From Platycnemis pennipes (lineage: Eukaryota > Arthropoda > Insecta > Odonata > Platycnemididae): a stretch of DNA of 64,000 nt. The position numbers and the translations under genes were made by a program. The notes under the pieces are model-generated. The model made no database searches, was not told where the DNA came from, and worked only from the letters and a program-made list of their open reading frames with translations. Within the stretch, counting starts at the first letter, position 1. Each line of letters starts with the position of its first letter. The stretch covers positions 1 through 64,000 of the forward strand of contig CAKOGI010000047.1 in assembly GCA_933228895.1 (NCBI GenBank). The letters run 5' to 3'. Positions 1 to 12,591 of the stretch are shown piece after piece.

Positions 1-782
1 TGCATTTAATTCATTGAATCGCTTCCCTTGCTTTTCCACTGCTATTTTGAACCTGATTCACGTTGGAAGCCAATCTTAAAATTCATCCCTAAATCGTTAT
101 TTCCCAATCAAGCTGTGAAATACTTCCATTAAATTAATTACTACCTGTTCGACAATAATTGTTGAACCTGATTCACGTTGAAAGCCATGCTTAAAGTTAA
201 AATTCATTCTTAAAGTGTACATTTCTGCCGCCCTGTAAACACGGAACGCTAAAAATAAGGGCGAGAATGAATTCTCGAGTGACTTATTCAACGCATTCTA
301 CAGTTCTCTCCACCGAGATGACACGAAGCATAGCTGCTATTAACAGTGACGAGAAAAGAATGAGAGAACGCTATCATCCGCCTAACTTAACGATGGAATT
401 GGGTACACACTGTCAATAGCTGCGTGAATATCCGTCACTCAAATTTTAACACGGCAGTGAAGGAATGAGACCAACTTTGTGGAATACAGAGCGGTTAAAA
501 CTGTAGTGCAACGAGGGCAGGACAAATTCCACCGGAACATGGTTCAGAAAGACATACGGGTGACTGCATATGCCGTACCTCGCGAGCGTGGTAGGAAATT
601 AATTTTCGACTCGCGAAAAGAAGAACTTTATGCAAAGATAGCAGGGAAGTAGGAACATAACATGTTGCAAAGGGCAAACAATTACCTATTTCTTAGCAAT
701 GCCGATGGATGATGAGGATAATTGTTATACCGTTACAGGTTAACTGACCTTGCCGATGATTTGGTATTCGCAGCCCACTTTG

Positions 783-888
783 ACAATGTCACGCACACAA
801 ATCGCACTATTGTAAGGCCGAAAAGCAAGGAAATGAAGATAAAATTTCGTAAAAATCAAACATAGTCCTCTCTCCTCGCGGACGTCTT
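783..888 (+). repeat. Dispersed spacer repeat, copy 1
   Basis: This is a diverged copy of a block also seen at 24679-24830 and 25341-25490, downstream of H2B. Shared words include CGCACTATTG, GGCC, an AAGGAAATGAA-like stretch, ATAAAAT and AAATCAA, ending near a GACGTC. It shows that the sequence on both sides of the 5S gene shares ancestry. Confidence 0.55.
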
Positions 889-2528
889 TCCGGCATTAAT
901 TCATTGCATCTTGCAATGCTTCATTCATGCAACCGACTGCACGGAGAATGAAATGTGAAAACTCACTTTCAAATGAAGATCACATGGGTGGACTGCTTCC
1001 ATGGGACTCCGTAATTTCAGTCCGCCGGCTTCATTTCCGTGAGTACACAGCAGAGGTGAAGGAGGAACGACATTTCCGTTGCTATGCAGTAGTTACCAAG
1101 GAACGCTCGAGCATTGTCGCTTGCAAATTTCAGCCAGCAATTGGATAGGTAGTTGATGTTTTTTAACGGAATATCACGCTGTTCCCGGTCATGGCACAAG
1201 TAATCCATTCACGGAAAAATGAAAGGAAACTTATGAATGCCATCCATTGAGAAGTTCACGCATGCAATGGTAACTGATTTCCTAGGAAGGACGAAAGTCG
1301 TCCGATTATTTCATGGAAAGTGCGTCGTCCCCTATGCGAAAAGTAGAAGTAACGTCACGTTTCAGGGAAACAAGTTCATTTACAATTTCTTCTAAGAAAT
1401 TACACATGTGTGTTGTACCAGTTCCACAGTAATTCTTTCATTTTTTACCGTGCCCAAATTTTGCATACCAACGTGAAGGTCATCGTACAGGTAAGACACA
1501 CAACCATTATTAATTACAGTTAACGTGGTGGACGCGCTGTAAAGACGTCTGGTGTGTGGAATAACGAATGGCGTTTCAAAGTGCAAAGTTGAAGGCAATG
1601 GAAAGTTTATAAGATTAACGGAATGAAAATTTCTACGTGTAACAAATAAGCCAGGTCGACGATAATTTTTTTCGCATCGCATGCGAGAAGGTGGTCATCG
1701 AAAATTCCATGACAGTGGTTCTGAAAATGTGAGGACGATCCGTAGTAAACTATGCGGTCGTTCGTAAAATAAACGGCAATTACTACCGTTAATGAAGCTG
1801 CTCTCGTCCCTCATTGATAAAAATTCCTGGGCGTTTCCCTAACGCGTAGAGTGCCTTGATTTTTACGGAATGTACACGTACACCCGGTGAGTACCAGAAA
1901 AATGAAGAATCCCGAGATATCGTCTTCATCACGTCTTGAGAGGATTTAATTCACCTATGAATTTAAAATTGGGGGAAAGGGATAATTTTTGGTGCCTGGC
2001 ATTGTTCTCCTGGTAAGTAAAATATGAAAGAATAGACGTGCGAGTTTCATTTCTGTTCGAAAATGAAAACAAATGTTACCTTTTGCAATCAATTTTCATT
2101 CCCTGGTCCGTAAACTGGGAAAATGTGATTTTTTGTTCGCTGTTCACGCCTTCCTCAGGCTGTTTACACTTTTGTTGCTAGGGACAATTTCCATTGTCAT
2201 TCCGATATAGCTAATGCGTACTTCACTCACGCTTTACAACAATTGAATACGCTTATAACGCTTTCCACGTAGACACGACATTCAGTATTCTTATTTTGTA
2301 CATTGGATGCATATAATTAATGATCACCAGTAATCCGTTGTGCGAAGTGTCATTTTTTCTACGTTAAGAAATATTTTCACATTGTTTCCTTACTGGGTCA
2401 TCGTTGCCGTTAATGAAAAGAATGAAATGAAAGCATTACTGAAGATAGGAGACAGATGAGAACGAAGGGAATTATTACCGAGACAGTCTTATCATCCATC
2501 CCCTTCCACGCAGGGAATCATCCGTTCT

Positions 2529-2545
2529 CCCCCCCCCCCCCCCCC
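2529..2545 (+). repeat. Poly-C homopolymer, repeat A (17 C)
   Basis: An uninterrupted run of 17 C. The equivalent runs are 19 C in repeat B and 21 C in repeat C, and this tract accounts for the only spacer length difference I can find between repeats. It may be true slippage or sequencing error in a homopolymer. Confidence 0.9.
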
Positions 2546-5193
2546 TCTCGCATCGCCTACGTTGTGTCACGATTTCTCGGCACGTTTTTGCCGCCTTTTC
2601 ACCGCCGTCGTGTAACACGACACCGTCCCGGGAGCTGGCGCCGTCGGTGGGAAATGAAACTGAAATGACAATGTGCACATCGCTCTCTAAGGCAGGCTGG
2701 GAACGTGGAACTTCCACAATGTACGGGAAGCGTCAGAACAGAGGTTTTCGCTCGAAATAAGTAGTGCAAATGTTTTGCCTAGTCACACCTGAGACAATGT
2801 GTTCGTTCAATTTAATCGTACGCTGGGATTCACGAGAAATCAGCTACTTTTCCCGTATTCGTGCCTCACAAGAAGAAACAGCTCACTCTGAAGAAAAGCT
2901 TTGGAATTTCTGCGCGTAAAATTAAATGCATTTGACACAGAAGGACGAATTTCCACAGCAAAAAAAAACCGACTTTTTCTCACGGAAAAACGTGTCACTC
3001 AAAAGATATGCTAAAAACCGCCATTTCAGGAACTGATGACAACCCAGGGATATGTTTTTGACGACAGTAGCGAATGCTGGGCTCATGACGTGGATTTCCA
3101 AAAGTCCTCGCACCCAACTAAATGCTATTCACAGTAGATGCAGTTCCACTGCCAAAATCCGGAATCCACCAACAATGTAAGAGTTGCATTCACGTCTGCG
3201 TCGCACATTTGACAACGTGTGTATAGTGTTACTTTCATGGAAAGAATGATTTCATTACCACTGGTCGTGAACTCAATGTCATCAGAGCACAATCGAGGAT
3301 TTCAGACGACAGGACAGGACAGCTGGGCATTTGATAATTCCCTGAGATTTCCAGGTTTTCCTGACATAAGTTTTATTTTTCGAGAGGAAATGTAGATTAT
3401 TTTCTCGTCAACTGTAAGAGGACGTTGGGTATGTATTTTATTTTGTGTGAATGAAAGTAAGTATCATGGCTAATCTTGCATTTTGAGCAAAATAAACCAA
3501 ATCCTGCACATTTGGAGGAAAATTAAAAAAAATCCAACATCGTACATTATTGTGCTGGCGCTCGGGAACAAGGTTACATGTTCGGTGAGAGTTCACCCCC
3601 TGCCACACACCTTAATGGTGGCTTGCAGGGTATTACGTAGATATAGATATTTTCATTGTCGAAACACCTAACTACAGGCAGTCCCCGAGTTACGTACGTC
3701 TCGGATTGCCCAAAAAATCCGTACTGACATAAGTGAAAAATTTATCTAAAGGGATGCCGTAGATTTACGAACGCGAGCACCAAAAAGTAAAATGTTCGTT
3801 TTAATACCTGCAGGCGGAGAAAATATCGAATAGCTGTCGAGGTTTCAACGAGGTACACAGAAGAAATTGGTAAATTTTTATCATCAATCTACCTGCAGTA
3901 TTTTCGTTGCCACTAATTAATTTTCGTCGCAAAGTCGCGTAAAAAACATCTTATCTTCTACGCAACGGAACAATCTTCGTAACAGTTCATAGCGATATCG
4001 CATTTAAATTATTACGCTCACTCCATTACGATACGGCTTACTACGTAGTACGAAGCTACGTAAATACACTGGCCCCGATTGTCATCAATTTTTAAATTGC
4101 AGCCAAAAGACATGTTGATATAAAATAAGAAAAAGTTGGAACAGAAATTATGTTGCAGAAAAGACTTGGTTATTACCGTAATTGTTTATTTCAGGACTGA
4201 CACTGAAAGCTGCTGTAATCAGCAAACACCTGGATTGAGATGCTATCATCATTACATGTCAACACGATATCCAAGGACGCCAGTTCTACGTAAAGAAAGT
4301 GAAATCAACGATCCACTTTCATAATTTACCTCCTAAATGTGCTTTCGCACATCCGTGGAATTCGGAGTTACAACATTACGCAACTTACGGCGAAATTATC
4401 GTTTACTTATGCAAATACATTAAATATAAAAATATGAGTTGTTGAATTTCGCAGGAAATAACTGAAGGAAATTGTCGGTAAATTTTCCTCACGTTTCTCC
4501 GCATCGATTGAAATCTCCGGAACACGGATTTAGTTTTGGAGAACGGACTTAATTTTCGGCTTACGTACATTTCGACTTACTAAGATCCATTTCCTGTTTA
4601 TTAGCAGTCTTATCGAGGCTTGAACAACTACTTTGTTTCTGTCGCTGAAAGCCGTTGCGACGGGCGGAAAGCACTCGGGGTCTTCTGATAGTAATGACAT
4701 GCCTACTAAGAACAAAGATTATATATTCACGGGACAGGACTATGCATCGTACACAGTGTATGGAGAAATCATTGCAATCTCGGTAACTGCAGAAATGCTA
4801 AATGCAACACGGGAAATTTCACTATGAAACTGCCAGAAATGGCAATTATTTCCGTCGCTTTTTTACATATTCACACCACCGAAAATTCCTGAGTCGAAGT
4901 CATATTTCCAATGAATACACAATTCCCTGAGATTTCCAGGTTTTCCAGAGTGCTGGACACCCTTCAACAGAAAATCAAGTGCGGTTCCTTGTCGCTCCTA
5001 ACGCCGACCTTGTGCTATCCCCTTTAAAGGCGGGAAATCATCGCCTTGCCGCCGGCTTCTCTCTCACCCCATCCAAGGTCCGTAAATATCGGGTCGTGAC
5101 ACGCATTTGTCTAATGTAATCCGCCATTTTGATTCGACTTCGCAGCGGGAATTCGAATTTCCCATGCAAACAAACGTAGGTAATCGATGCAAA

Positions 5194-5553
5194 GAACCAC
5201 GATTTGCTGTTTTACTACTGGAGACAGATCTATGAATTTTTTACTCTGCATAAAGGATATGAGGTCCCTTTGGAAGCAGTTCTCGCATCACACCCAGAGG
5301 TCGTGGGTTCGACTCCAAAAATCTTAGAAATCACACATCCACCGCGCGAACGTTCCATCGCCGTATTTACAAGGAACCACGATTTGCTGTTTTACTATTG
5401 GAGACAGATCTATGAATTTTTTACCCTGCATAAAGGATATGAGGTCCCTTTGGAAGCAGTTCTCGCATCACACCCAGAGGTCGTGGGTTCGACTCCAAAA
5501 ATCTTAGAAATCACACGTCCACCGCGCCAACGTACCATCGCCATATTTACGGA
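5194..5553 (+). repeat. Two tandem 180-bp copies of a tRNA-like (SINE-like) repeat, repeat A
   Basis: Two head-to-tail copies (5194-5373 and 5374-5553) differ at a handful of bases, and a third copy starts at 5554 and fades. Each contains a perfect Pol III box B match (GGTTCGACTCC) preceded by an anticodon-arm-like segment (TTCTCGCATCA) and a weak box A candidate. This suggests a tRNA-derived SINE or SINE fragment. Because 180 is a multiple of 3, one frame stays open for 128 codons across both copies and looks like a duplicated protein, but nothing else supports coding. Confidence 0.6.
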
Positions 5554-8500
5554 GAACCAGGAGAAGATACCAGACGGAGCAGATGCGTAGCAATGAAGAA
5601 AACGCCAGCTTCTACTGCGGAAGCAGGGCCAATACATGGAAAACGTTAAGTAATTTATTACGTTACACCGATTATGGTGATGTTATTGTAAAATAAGGAA
5701 AGAATGAGTTTCTTAAATCCGTTTTTTTTAGGTCTTCCTGGAAACGTAATGGGATTCTTTTTTTCTTTGCTTCTTCAAATAAATAATTGTATGCATTCCA
5801 TTTCCGTGCCATCTCCAAAACTGGCATACTTTCCGTTAGCATACCTGCCTCTCGCCTACTGTCGACCAAAACATTATGTGCACTCCAAGGGTTCCTATAT
5901 ACTTAACGAAAGAACTACAGGAAATGTAATCGTATCAATATTTTGGCCGTTACATTCTACGTCAATTCATTTACAATTCTTTTTCTGAAAAGCCTTCACA
6001 TCAAATTTAAATGCAACACAAACAAGAATGTTTTAAGCGTTTTCTACAACTTAAAGTATTTTATTTTTAAAAGGAAACGATACTGCAATTAAATGTTATC
6101 ATAAGCGTTGGCTCCGAGTGGTCGAACAAATGCTATTTCAATATCGTTGCAATCGTTACTTGTTAACACCCTTCACACTCGAGTGCGCATAATATTTTGG
6201 TCGAAAGTAGATTTCGACTGCGGCATTCCTCGAGAGTTACTAGCACGCACCGTCCATGTGAATTATCGCCTTACTTTTCCTCCCAAGAATTAAAAGAAAA
6301 GCATATTAATAAATTGCAAGGCGTTCAAAGCGAATTTTAAACGCATAGCAACATCATCTGCCCCGCTATTGTTTCGAGGTAAGGGATCCAGTATGGCTTT
6401 GGTTTCGCCAACTCATGTTTCGTTCGGCCGCATGTCCTGCCGAGGTAGCCAGTCGAATAAATGGGACGATTTTTTTTGTCAGTTGCTCAACTCCGAATTC
6501 CTACACCACATGATCCGGAAATAATCCTTTCATGAACTAACTTTTGGTCTTAGGAGCGAAGACAGAAAACGTACATGGAGGCAAAGCAAATGATTGGAAA
6601 CCGTTAGCCGAATTGGGATGGGAATCGCTGTCACAACGCAGGCTGAATTATAATCTTCTAGGAAAATTTAAGGAGGGAAATTTCATTACTGACGTTAATC
6701 ATATACTGCCGGCTCCGACTTATTACGGTAGGCTCGATAATTCTAATGAAAATGGACAGATTTAAAATGTAATTTTTTCCGCTTACGATTCCAGAGCAGA
6801 ACGTTAAACATCGCGTAAATCGGTGGTAATTATGGAGGTCAGAGTAGGTCCATAGTATTTTTTTTTAATTACCTGCATGTTCAAATCAACGTGTGACTCA
6901 CGTCCTTGTTTTGTAGTGTTCATTTTAGTTTGTTGCGTCATTGTTCCTGGTGTCTATGCACCCCCTGCCACACACCCCCGAGGTGGCTTGCTGTAAGAGT
7001 TGCATTCACGTCTGCGTCGCACATTTGACAACGTGTACTTAATGTTACTATCATGGAAAGAATGATTTCATGATCACTGGTCATGAACTCAGTGTCATCA
7101 GAGCACAATGGAATGTCTCCAGCGCGGTTCCTCCTCACTCGAAACGCTGACCTCGCGCTTATCTCCCCTTTGAGATCCTCGCCTCATTTCCAAGAAACCG
7201 CGTTGCCACGTTTCCAGGAGACCGCGTTGCCACGTATCCCGCCTGCTTCTCCATAACTCCGACCGCCGTCCATCGTCTTTAAAGGAAGGACTTGCTCGCC
7301 GGTTTAAGCAATTAATTAAGTGACACCAATTACGGAGATGTTATTGTAAAATAAGGAAAGAATGAGTTTCTTCATAGACAACAGAGTACATTCTCGATGG
7401 ATTATACAATCGATGTCTTTTGACATTAATGCGTCTGTTGGTTGAATAACTCAATAAGGAGAATTCAATGACTCCCCGAATTATATTTGCAATGGATGTC
7501 GTTCGGCATTGAAACGCATTTTCAATAATCTCACACGATAGTAGAACATGGGCATAACACCGTGGAGTTTTTCTACAACTCACCAATTCCCGAAAAGAAA
7601 GTAGACGCGTATCGTTTCAACTTATTTTTCAATGTCGCACGACGCAAAAAAAATATATTTCGGAATCTCCGACACAATTACGTCTCCCTGAAAACCTACT
7701 GGGTTTCTTTTCCTTTTTATCTTCAAATTCTACGTTAATTAATTTAAAGAATTGTTTCTCAAAAGCCTTCAGATTATTTAACCCAAATTTTCGTTCGGCT
7801 CCGTGTGGTCGAAAAAATGGTATTTCCATATCGTTGCAATCCGTAGATATCCTAATGTTGCGATGTAAAGAACGTAATTTAATGAACGATGTATTATAAC
7901 GTCAGGATATGTATGGATTGCGACGCAATTAAAATAGCATTTGTTTGAAAATACAGAGTCGAGAAAAACGTTTCCGATGTAAACGTCAATTCTTGGTCTG
8001 ATAAAATTCCGAAAGGTTATAGGTAACGCTGTTGAAATTTGTATAACAAAGTTTGAAGGGTTAAGCATTGTCGCATAGCATTTAAGAAAAAAACAGCTTT
8101 TACCGCGGAAGCAGGGCCAATACATGGGAAACGTTAAGTAATTCATTAAGTACATGTAGTGTCACTAATAACGGTGATTTTATTATAAAATAAGGAAAGG
8201 ATCATACAATCAACGTCTTTTGACATTAGTGCGTCTGTTGATTGAATATCACACGATAGTAGAACATGGGCATAACAGTTTCTTTCCTGGGCTACAGCTC
8301 ACCAAATATAGTACATTAAAAAATAGTAGATGAAAGCAACTGCGAAACGTTGTGAGAATTTGTAAAAAAGTCCTGCACGCATTGCCTCAAGTCCTGCGCA
8401 TTGCATCCGGGAACGCACATGTCGGCACTGAAACATAATCCCTAGTGTCTTCGGCAGTCGGGAAAGTGAAACCGTAACGAGGACCACAATCCGATTTTTT

Positions 8501-9245
8501 TTTTTGGCCACGAACTCAATGTCATCAGAGCACAATCGAGGATTTCAGAGGACATCGGATCCTACTCAGAACCAACGCTGACCTTGTGCTATCCCCTTTA
8601 GAGGCGGGAAATCATCGCCTTGCCGCCGGACGATGGTGCCATCGGCGGCAGCCCGGGAAGTAATATCAAAGGAAGGCGGCAAGCATTGTTGCGGAGCAAT
8701 GAAGAAAACGGCAGCTTCTACAGCGGAAGCAGAGCCAATACATGGGAAACGTGGTCCCCGGTTTAAGTAATTAGTGACACTAAGACAACAGAGTACATAG
8801 ATGTCTTATGACATTGAATTACTCAGTAAGGAAAAGTTAATAACCCCCGAATAACGTTTGCAATGGATGTCTTTCGGCATTGAAACGCATTTTCTTCAAT
8901 CACACATACGATAAGCGTGGAGTTTTTGCTGGGCTACAAGTCAGCAATTGTCGAGAAGTGCGTATCATTTAAACTTGTTATTAACGGCCGCAATGTATTT
9001 CGGAATCGCTTTGTAACTATAATGAAATGAAAGATGATAGGAAATAAAAAAAAAAGGAAATAATTGATGAAAGAGATGCAGACGTGAACCTCTGTGAGAA
9101 TTTGTACAAAAAGTGTGCACACGTGCACGCATAGCCTCAAGTCCAGCGCATTGCATCCGGGATGTCTGTGGACATGTCGGAACAGGAACGGAATCCGTAG
9201 ACTCATCGGCAGCGGTGATAGTGTATAGGGGAGGTGGACAGAAAA

Positions 9246-9266
9246 GCGCGCGCCGAAGGCGCGCGC
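9246..9266 (+). repeat. GC-only perfect hairpin followed by T-runs, repeat A
   Basis: A 9-bp perfect stem (GCGCGCGCC with GGCGCGCGC) around a GAA loop, followed by GATTTTTT and then a longer T-run. The alternating purine-pyrimidine arms could adopt Z-DNA or extrude a cruciform. No gene ends here, so a role is unknown. Confidence 0.7.
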
Positions 9267-10940
9267 GATTTTTTGGGTTTTTTTTTTGTCACGTGGGATG
9301 CATTCCATTTCCGTGCCATCTCCAAAACTGGCATATTTTACGTTAGCATTCCTGGCTCTCGGTTTCCTTCAAAGGGTGCCTATATACGTACCGAAATAAC
9401 CACAGAAAATGTAATCGTATCAATATTTTGGTCGTTAAATTCCACGTCAATGAATTTAAAAATTTGGTTCTCAAAAGCCTTCAGATTACTCAACCCAAAT
9501 TTTAATGCAAAACAAACAAGAATGTTTTAAGCGTTTTCTGTAACATTAAGTATTTCATCTATAACAGAGACGACAATACTGTAATCATTTCTATCATAAG
9601 CGTTTCTCCCTGCTCTGTGTGGTCGAACAAATGCTATTTCATTATCGTCGCAATCGTTAGATATCCAAATGTTATGATACAGTCGTAAAGAACGTAATTT
9701 ACTGGACTAATTTGATCAAATTACGCTTTTAACAACCATGTATTATAACATCAGGATATCTAAGGATTGTAACGCAGTTAAAATGAGCCGAGAAGTACGT
9801 TTCTGATGAAAATGATTGCACAATCAATTCTCGGGCTGATAAAATTCCGAAAGTTATAGGAAAAGCATAAATATTCTTCTTCATATATTTCGTTGAAATG
9901 CGGATAAAATAGTTTGAAGGGTTTTTGAGAAATAACCTTGTAAGCACGGCGTGTTAGTTGAGCAAAGTCACTTTTTCCATTCAAGTTTTAATTAGAAATG
10001 CCAACGTACAATGAAGAAAATTAAAGTGCACAAAAAAAACGTGGAATTGAAGGAGAAAAATATAATATCATTACATTTTCTGCAGTTACAGTTACTTGTT
10101 AACACCCTTCAGACTCGAGTGCGCATAATATTTTGGTCGAAAGTAGATTTCGACTGCGGCATTCCTCGAGCGTAACTATCACGCACCGTCCACGTGAATT
10201 ATCGCCTTACTTTTCCTCCCAAAAACACACAACAAGAATTGACCGCTATGCGTTATTAGAAGGACTTGGCTGTATTCGCGCTTTCAGATGCCCCTTTTTA
10301 TTGTTTGCTACGGAATTTTTTTATTCGGGGAACTTGAAAGAAAGCTTCAACAGTTATGGCCCTCAATCAACAAAAAAATGAAAGAAACGATTTTTACGAC
10401 GAGTATAAAACCCATGATTGAGATCGTTTATTATGATCGAACTAGGTATTAGGACCCACGTTAGGCAGGAAACGTGCCCGATGTCAACGGAGACGAATAT
10501 TTCACAAAATATTTCACACAGTGGCTTATGGATCACATCAACATTGATTTTTACTGCGTCTGGCAGTGGGACGATTTCTTAGCTACAAGCATATCAGTAC
10601 GTTGTCTCCGTTGTAACGATAGGCTTTCGTGTCCCGTTAGCGGTGCAGTACGGAAATTATCCTTTCCTGCAATCCTAGCATTTTCTTATGCAATTGGAAG
10701 TGGAACTGTTATCAAATGGCGTACCATTTCACGACAGCGGCCGACGGAATGTAATGACCATTTCGATGTCTGACGAGTTCACAACGTGGTCGAGTGGGAG
10801 TCGGCAAAGCATACATCAGTTTCTATCAAGTGGAACAACGATGCTCGCTATCCAGAATAAGAAAAAAAATGTTTCGAGCTTCCGGAATAGCTTCGGTCTC
10901 GGAAAATATACCCATCTCCAGTAATGACGTGTCCGTACCG

Positions 10941-11592
10941 CGGCGCGCTTAAAAATTAGCATTCTCAAAGGAACTCTGGATTCGCGACCAACTCGTCGAA
11001 AGGCGCGGTCTCGCGGACCGCGGTTCGAGCACCGGCCGTCCACCCAGTCCTCCCGCACCCTCAACCCGAAAAACAAAGGGCAATGCCGAAATCGCACGCA
11101 CCCGCCGGCCGTCCGAAGGGCGCCTCTCCTCGGGGGCACTCCCAGCGGCCGAGACGCGACCCACCGACTAGCAGCCCTGCAGGGACGCAGGCGAAGGATG
11201 ACGCCGTCCGACGGCCCCGCCAAAACGGCGCCACGCCGCGCCCGGGAGCGCCCGCGAGCCGTTATTTCCGGACTCCGCAGCCGCGCGGGACACATGCCGT
11301 ATTTACACCGCGCGCCACGGACCACGCGCTGCACCCACGGAGCGGGGCGCGACGTCGGCGGACGACCGCAACCCCCACCACTCCCGCGGTGCAAGGCGCA
11401 CCACGGGGTCGCCGCCCACACCCACCAAAAGGCGATCGCCCGTCGGAGAGTCGAGTACAAACACTCCGAGAACCGCGCCGACGCTGCGCCGACGAGAGAA
11501 GCATTTGCTCCGAAATGGTACGACAGTAATGTAAGTCCTAAGTGACAAAAATCCGAACCAACGATTTTCCTTTCGTGTCTCACGCAGGAACT
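10941..11592 (+). promoter_or_regulatory. GC-rich H1 upstream region, repeat A
   Basis: Base composition jumps from AT-rich spacer to strongly GC-rich and CpG-rich sequence for about 600 bp before H1. Several overlapping open frames on both strands arise from this composition alone and I do not call them genes. I see no convincing TATA box at a standard distance from H1. This fits the TATA-less H1 promoters known in Drosophila, but that is comparison, not proof. A candidate 5' UTR intron sits at its downstream end. Confidence 0.55.
11531..11587 (+). other. Candidate 57-nt intron in the H1 5' UTR, repeat A
   Basis: A consensus donor (GTAAGT) is followed 57 nt later by a pyrimidine-rich tract (TTTTCCTTTCGTGTCTC) and an acceptor (GCAG), ending 5 bp before the H1 ATG. 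The size is near the minimum for insect introns. Replication-dependent histone genes are nearly always intronless, so this would be unusual. Transcript data are needed to settle it. Confidence 0.4.
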
Positions 11593-12357
11593 ATGGCAGA
11601 CGCAGCATCCGGAGCAGCAGCCGCCGCACCACCGGCAACCCAGCCGTCCGGCACCGTGGCCGTCAAGCCCCTGCCTTCCTCGGGAGCCTCCGCGGCTTCC
11701 AAGAAGGCGAGCAAGGGCGGCGCCGCCAAGAAGGCGCGCGCAAAGCCCTCGCATCCACCAACGTCTGAGATGGTGAACAACGCCGTCAAGAGCCTCAAGG
11801 AGCGCGGAGGATCCTCCCTGCAGGCCATCAAGAAGTACATCGCCGCCAGCTACAAGGTCGACGCCGAGAAGCTGTCGCCCTTCATCAAGAAGTACCTGAA
11901 GGCGGCCGTCACCGCCGGAACCCTGGTGCAGACCAAGGGCAAGGGGGCCTCCGGCTCCTTCAAGCTCTCCTCCACCACGCTCAAGGAGAAGGCCGCTCCC
12001 TCGGGAGTCGCCGCCAAGGTGAAGAAGGCCGGCGCCGCCAAGAAGACCGGGGTGAAGAAACCAAAGGCAGGAGTCAAGAAGACGACCGACAAGGCGGCCA
12101 CCAAGCGGGCGGCGCCCAAGGAGCGCTCCAAGTCCGCGCCACCGGCGAAGAAAGCCAAGAAGGCCGCCGACAAGCCCAAGAAGGCCGCAGCCAAGCCCAA
12201 AGCCGCCGCCGCTTCTTCCGGTGCCGCAGCCAAAGCCGCCAAGTCACCGTCCAAGGCGAAGAAGGCGCCCACGAAGCCGAAGGCGCCCAAGCCCAAGAAG
12301 ACTCCCACCAAGGCGAAGCCCGCGGCCAAGAAGCCGGCGGCACAGAAGAAGAAGTGA
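11593..12357 (+). CDS. H1: Linker histone H1, repeat A
   Basis: A 254-residue linker histone that binds nucleosome entry and exit DNA and compacts chromatin. Residues 1-50 are an Ala/Pro/Lys-rich tail. Residues about 52-125 are the winged-helix globular domain ([20 protein letters not shown], then [16 protein letters not shown] and the GSFKL end). The rest is a Lys/Ala/Pro tail ending in KKK. The frame is open for 17 codons upstream, but the start ATGGCAGACGC fits the usual MADAA-type H1 amino terminus, and the upstream part overlaps a likely intron. The 3' stem-loop begins 33 bp after the stop. Copies in repeats B and C encode the same protein. Confidence 0.96.
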   Translation: MADAASGAAAAAPPATQPSGTVAVKPLPSSGASAASKKASKGGAAKKARAKPSHPPTSEMVNNAVKSLKERGGSSLQAIKKYIAASYKVDAEKLSPFIKKYLKAAVTAGTLVQTKGKGASGSFKLSSTTLKEKAAPSGVAAKVKKAGAAKKTGVKKPKAGVKKTTDKAATKRAAPKERSKSAPPAKKAKKAADKPKKAAAKPKAAAASSGAAAKAAKSPSKAKKAPTKPKAPKPKKTPTKAKPAAKKPAAQKKK

Positions 12358-12389
12358 ACGCATTCGCACTCGTCGCTGCGTTCAACTAC

Positions 12390-12405
12390 GGCCCTTTTTA
12401 GGGCC
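12390..12405 (+). promoter_or_regulatory. Histone mRNA 3' stem-loop, H1 repeat A
   Basis: GGCCCTTTTTAGGGCC has a perfect 6-bp stem and a 4-nt loop, the SLBP-binding structure at the end of replication-dependent histone mRNAs. An A-run (about 19 A) follows about 45 bp later at about 12449-12468. Confidence 0.95.
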
Positions 12406-12591
12406 ATCAATATGTCTCAGATTTGTGTTTTACTATGTCGAGAAAATGTCAAAAAAAAAAAAAAAAAAAGTCCCGAAAATCGCCTCTCTAAAAAATATGC
12501 CCATAACATGACGATGCTTGGAAATCACGAGGCAATGGATCATGTGCGAGGCGTAACATGTACATTGTCGTGCAGGGAGATGATTTAGGCG

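Larger units (their letters stand above)
1..10940. other. 5S-to-H1 intergenic spacer, repeat A (starts inside the spacer)
   Basis: This AT-rich stretch of about 11 kb has no gene I can support. Open frames are short (under about 130 codons), lack recognisable domains and overlap on both strands. It holds a poly-C tract (2529-2545), a tandem tRNA-like repeat (5194-5553), a GC palindrome (9246-9266) and many internally duplicated blocks: 3179-3305 with 6991-7110, 6160-6290 with 10097-10225, 5585-5670 with 8065-8160 and 8690-8780, and 5793-5960 with 9299-9450. A block near 3675-3770, and possibly one near 4520-4590, looks like a worn repeat of the type that begins with AGGCAGTCCCCGAGTTACG, but I cannot assign it to a family. 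The same spacer returns in repeats B and C. Confidence 0.85.

Noticed and set aside
3675..4590. DNA transposon with AGGCAGTCCCCGAGTTACG ends
   Set aside because: I could not find a matching inverted end or a target duplication. It is kept only as a note in the spacer entry.
5204..5590. 128-codon open frame with two near-identical halves, present in all three spacers
   Set aside because: It is the translation of the 180-bp tRNA-like tandem repeat; the repeat length is a multiple of three. There is no domain or other support for coding.
10816..11754. Long open frames on both strands before H1 (312 codons on minus, 148 and 115 codons on plus)
   Set aside because: They overlap in several frames inside a CpG-rich island, have low-complexity Arg/Pro composition, and one runs antisense into H1. 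GC-rich sequence lacks stops by chance.
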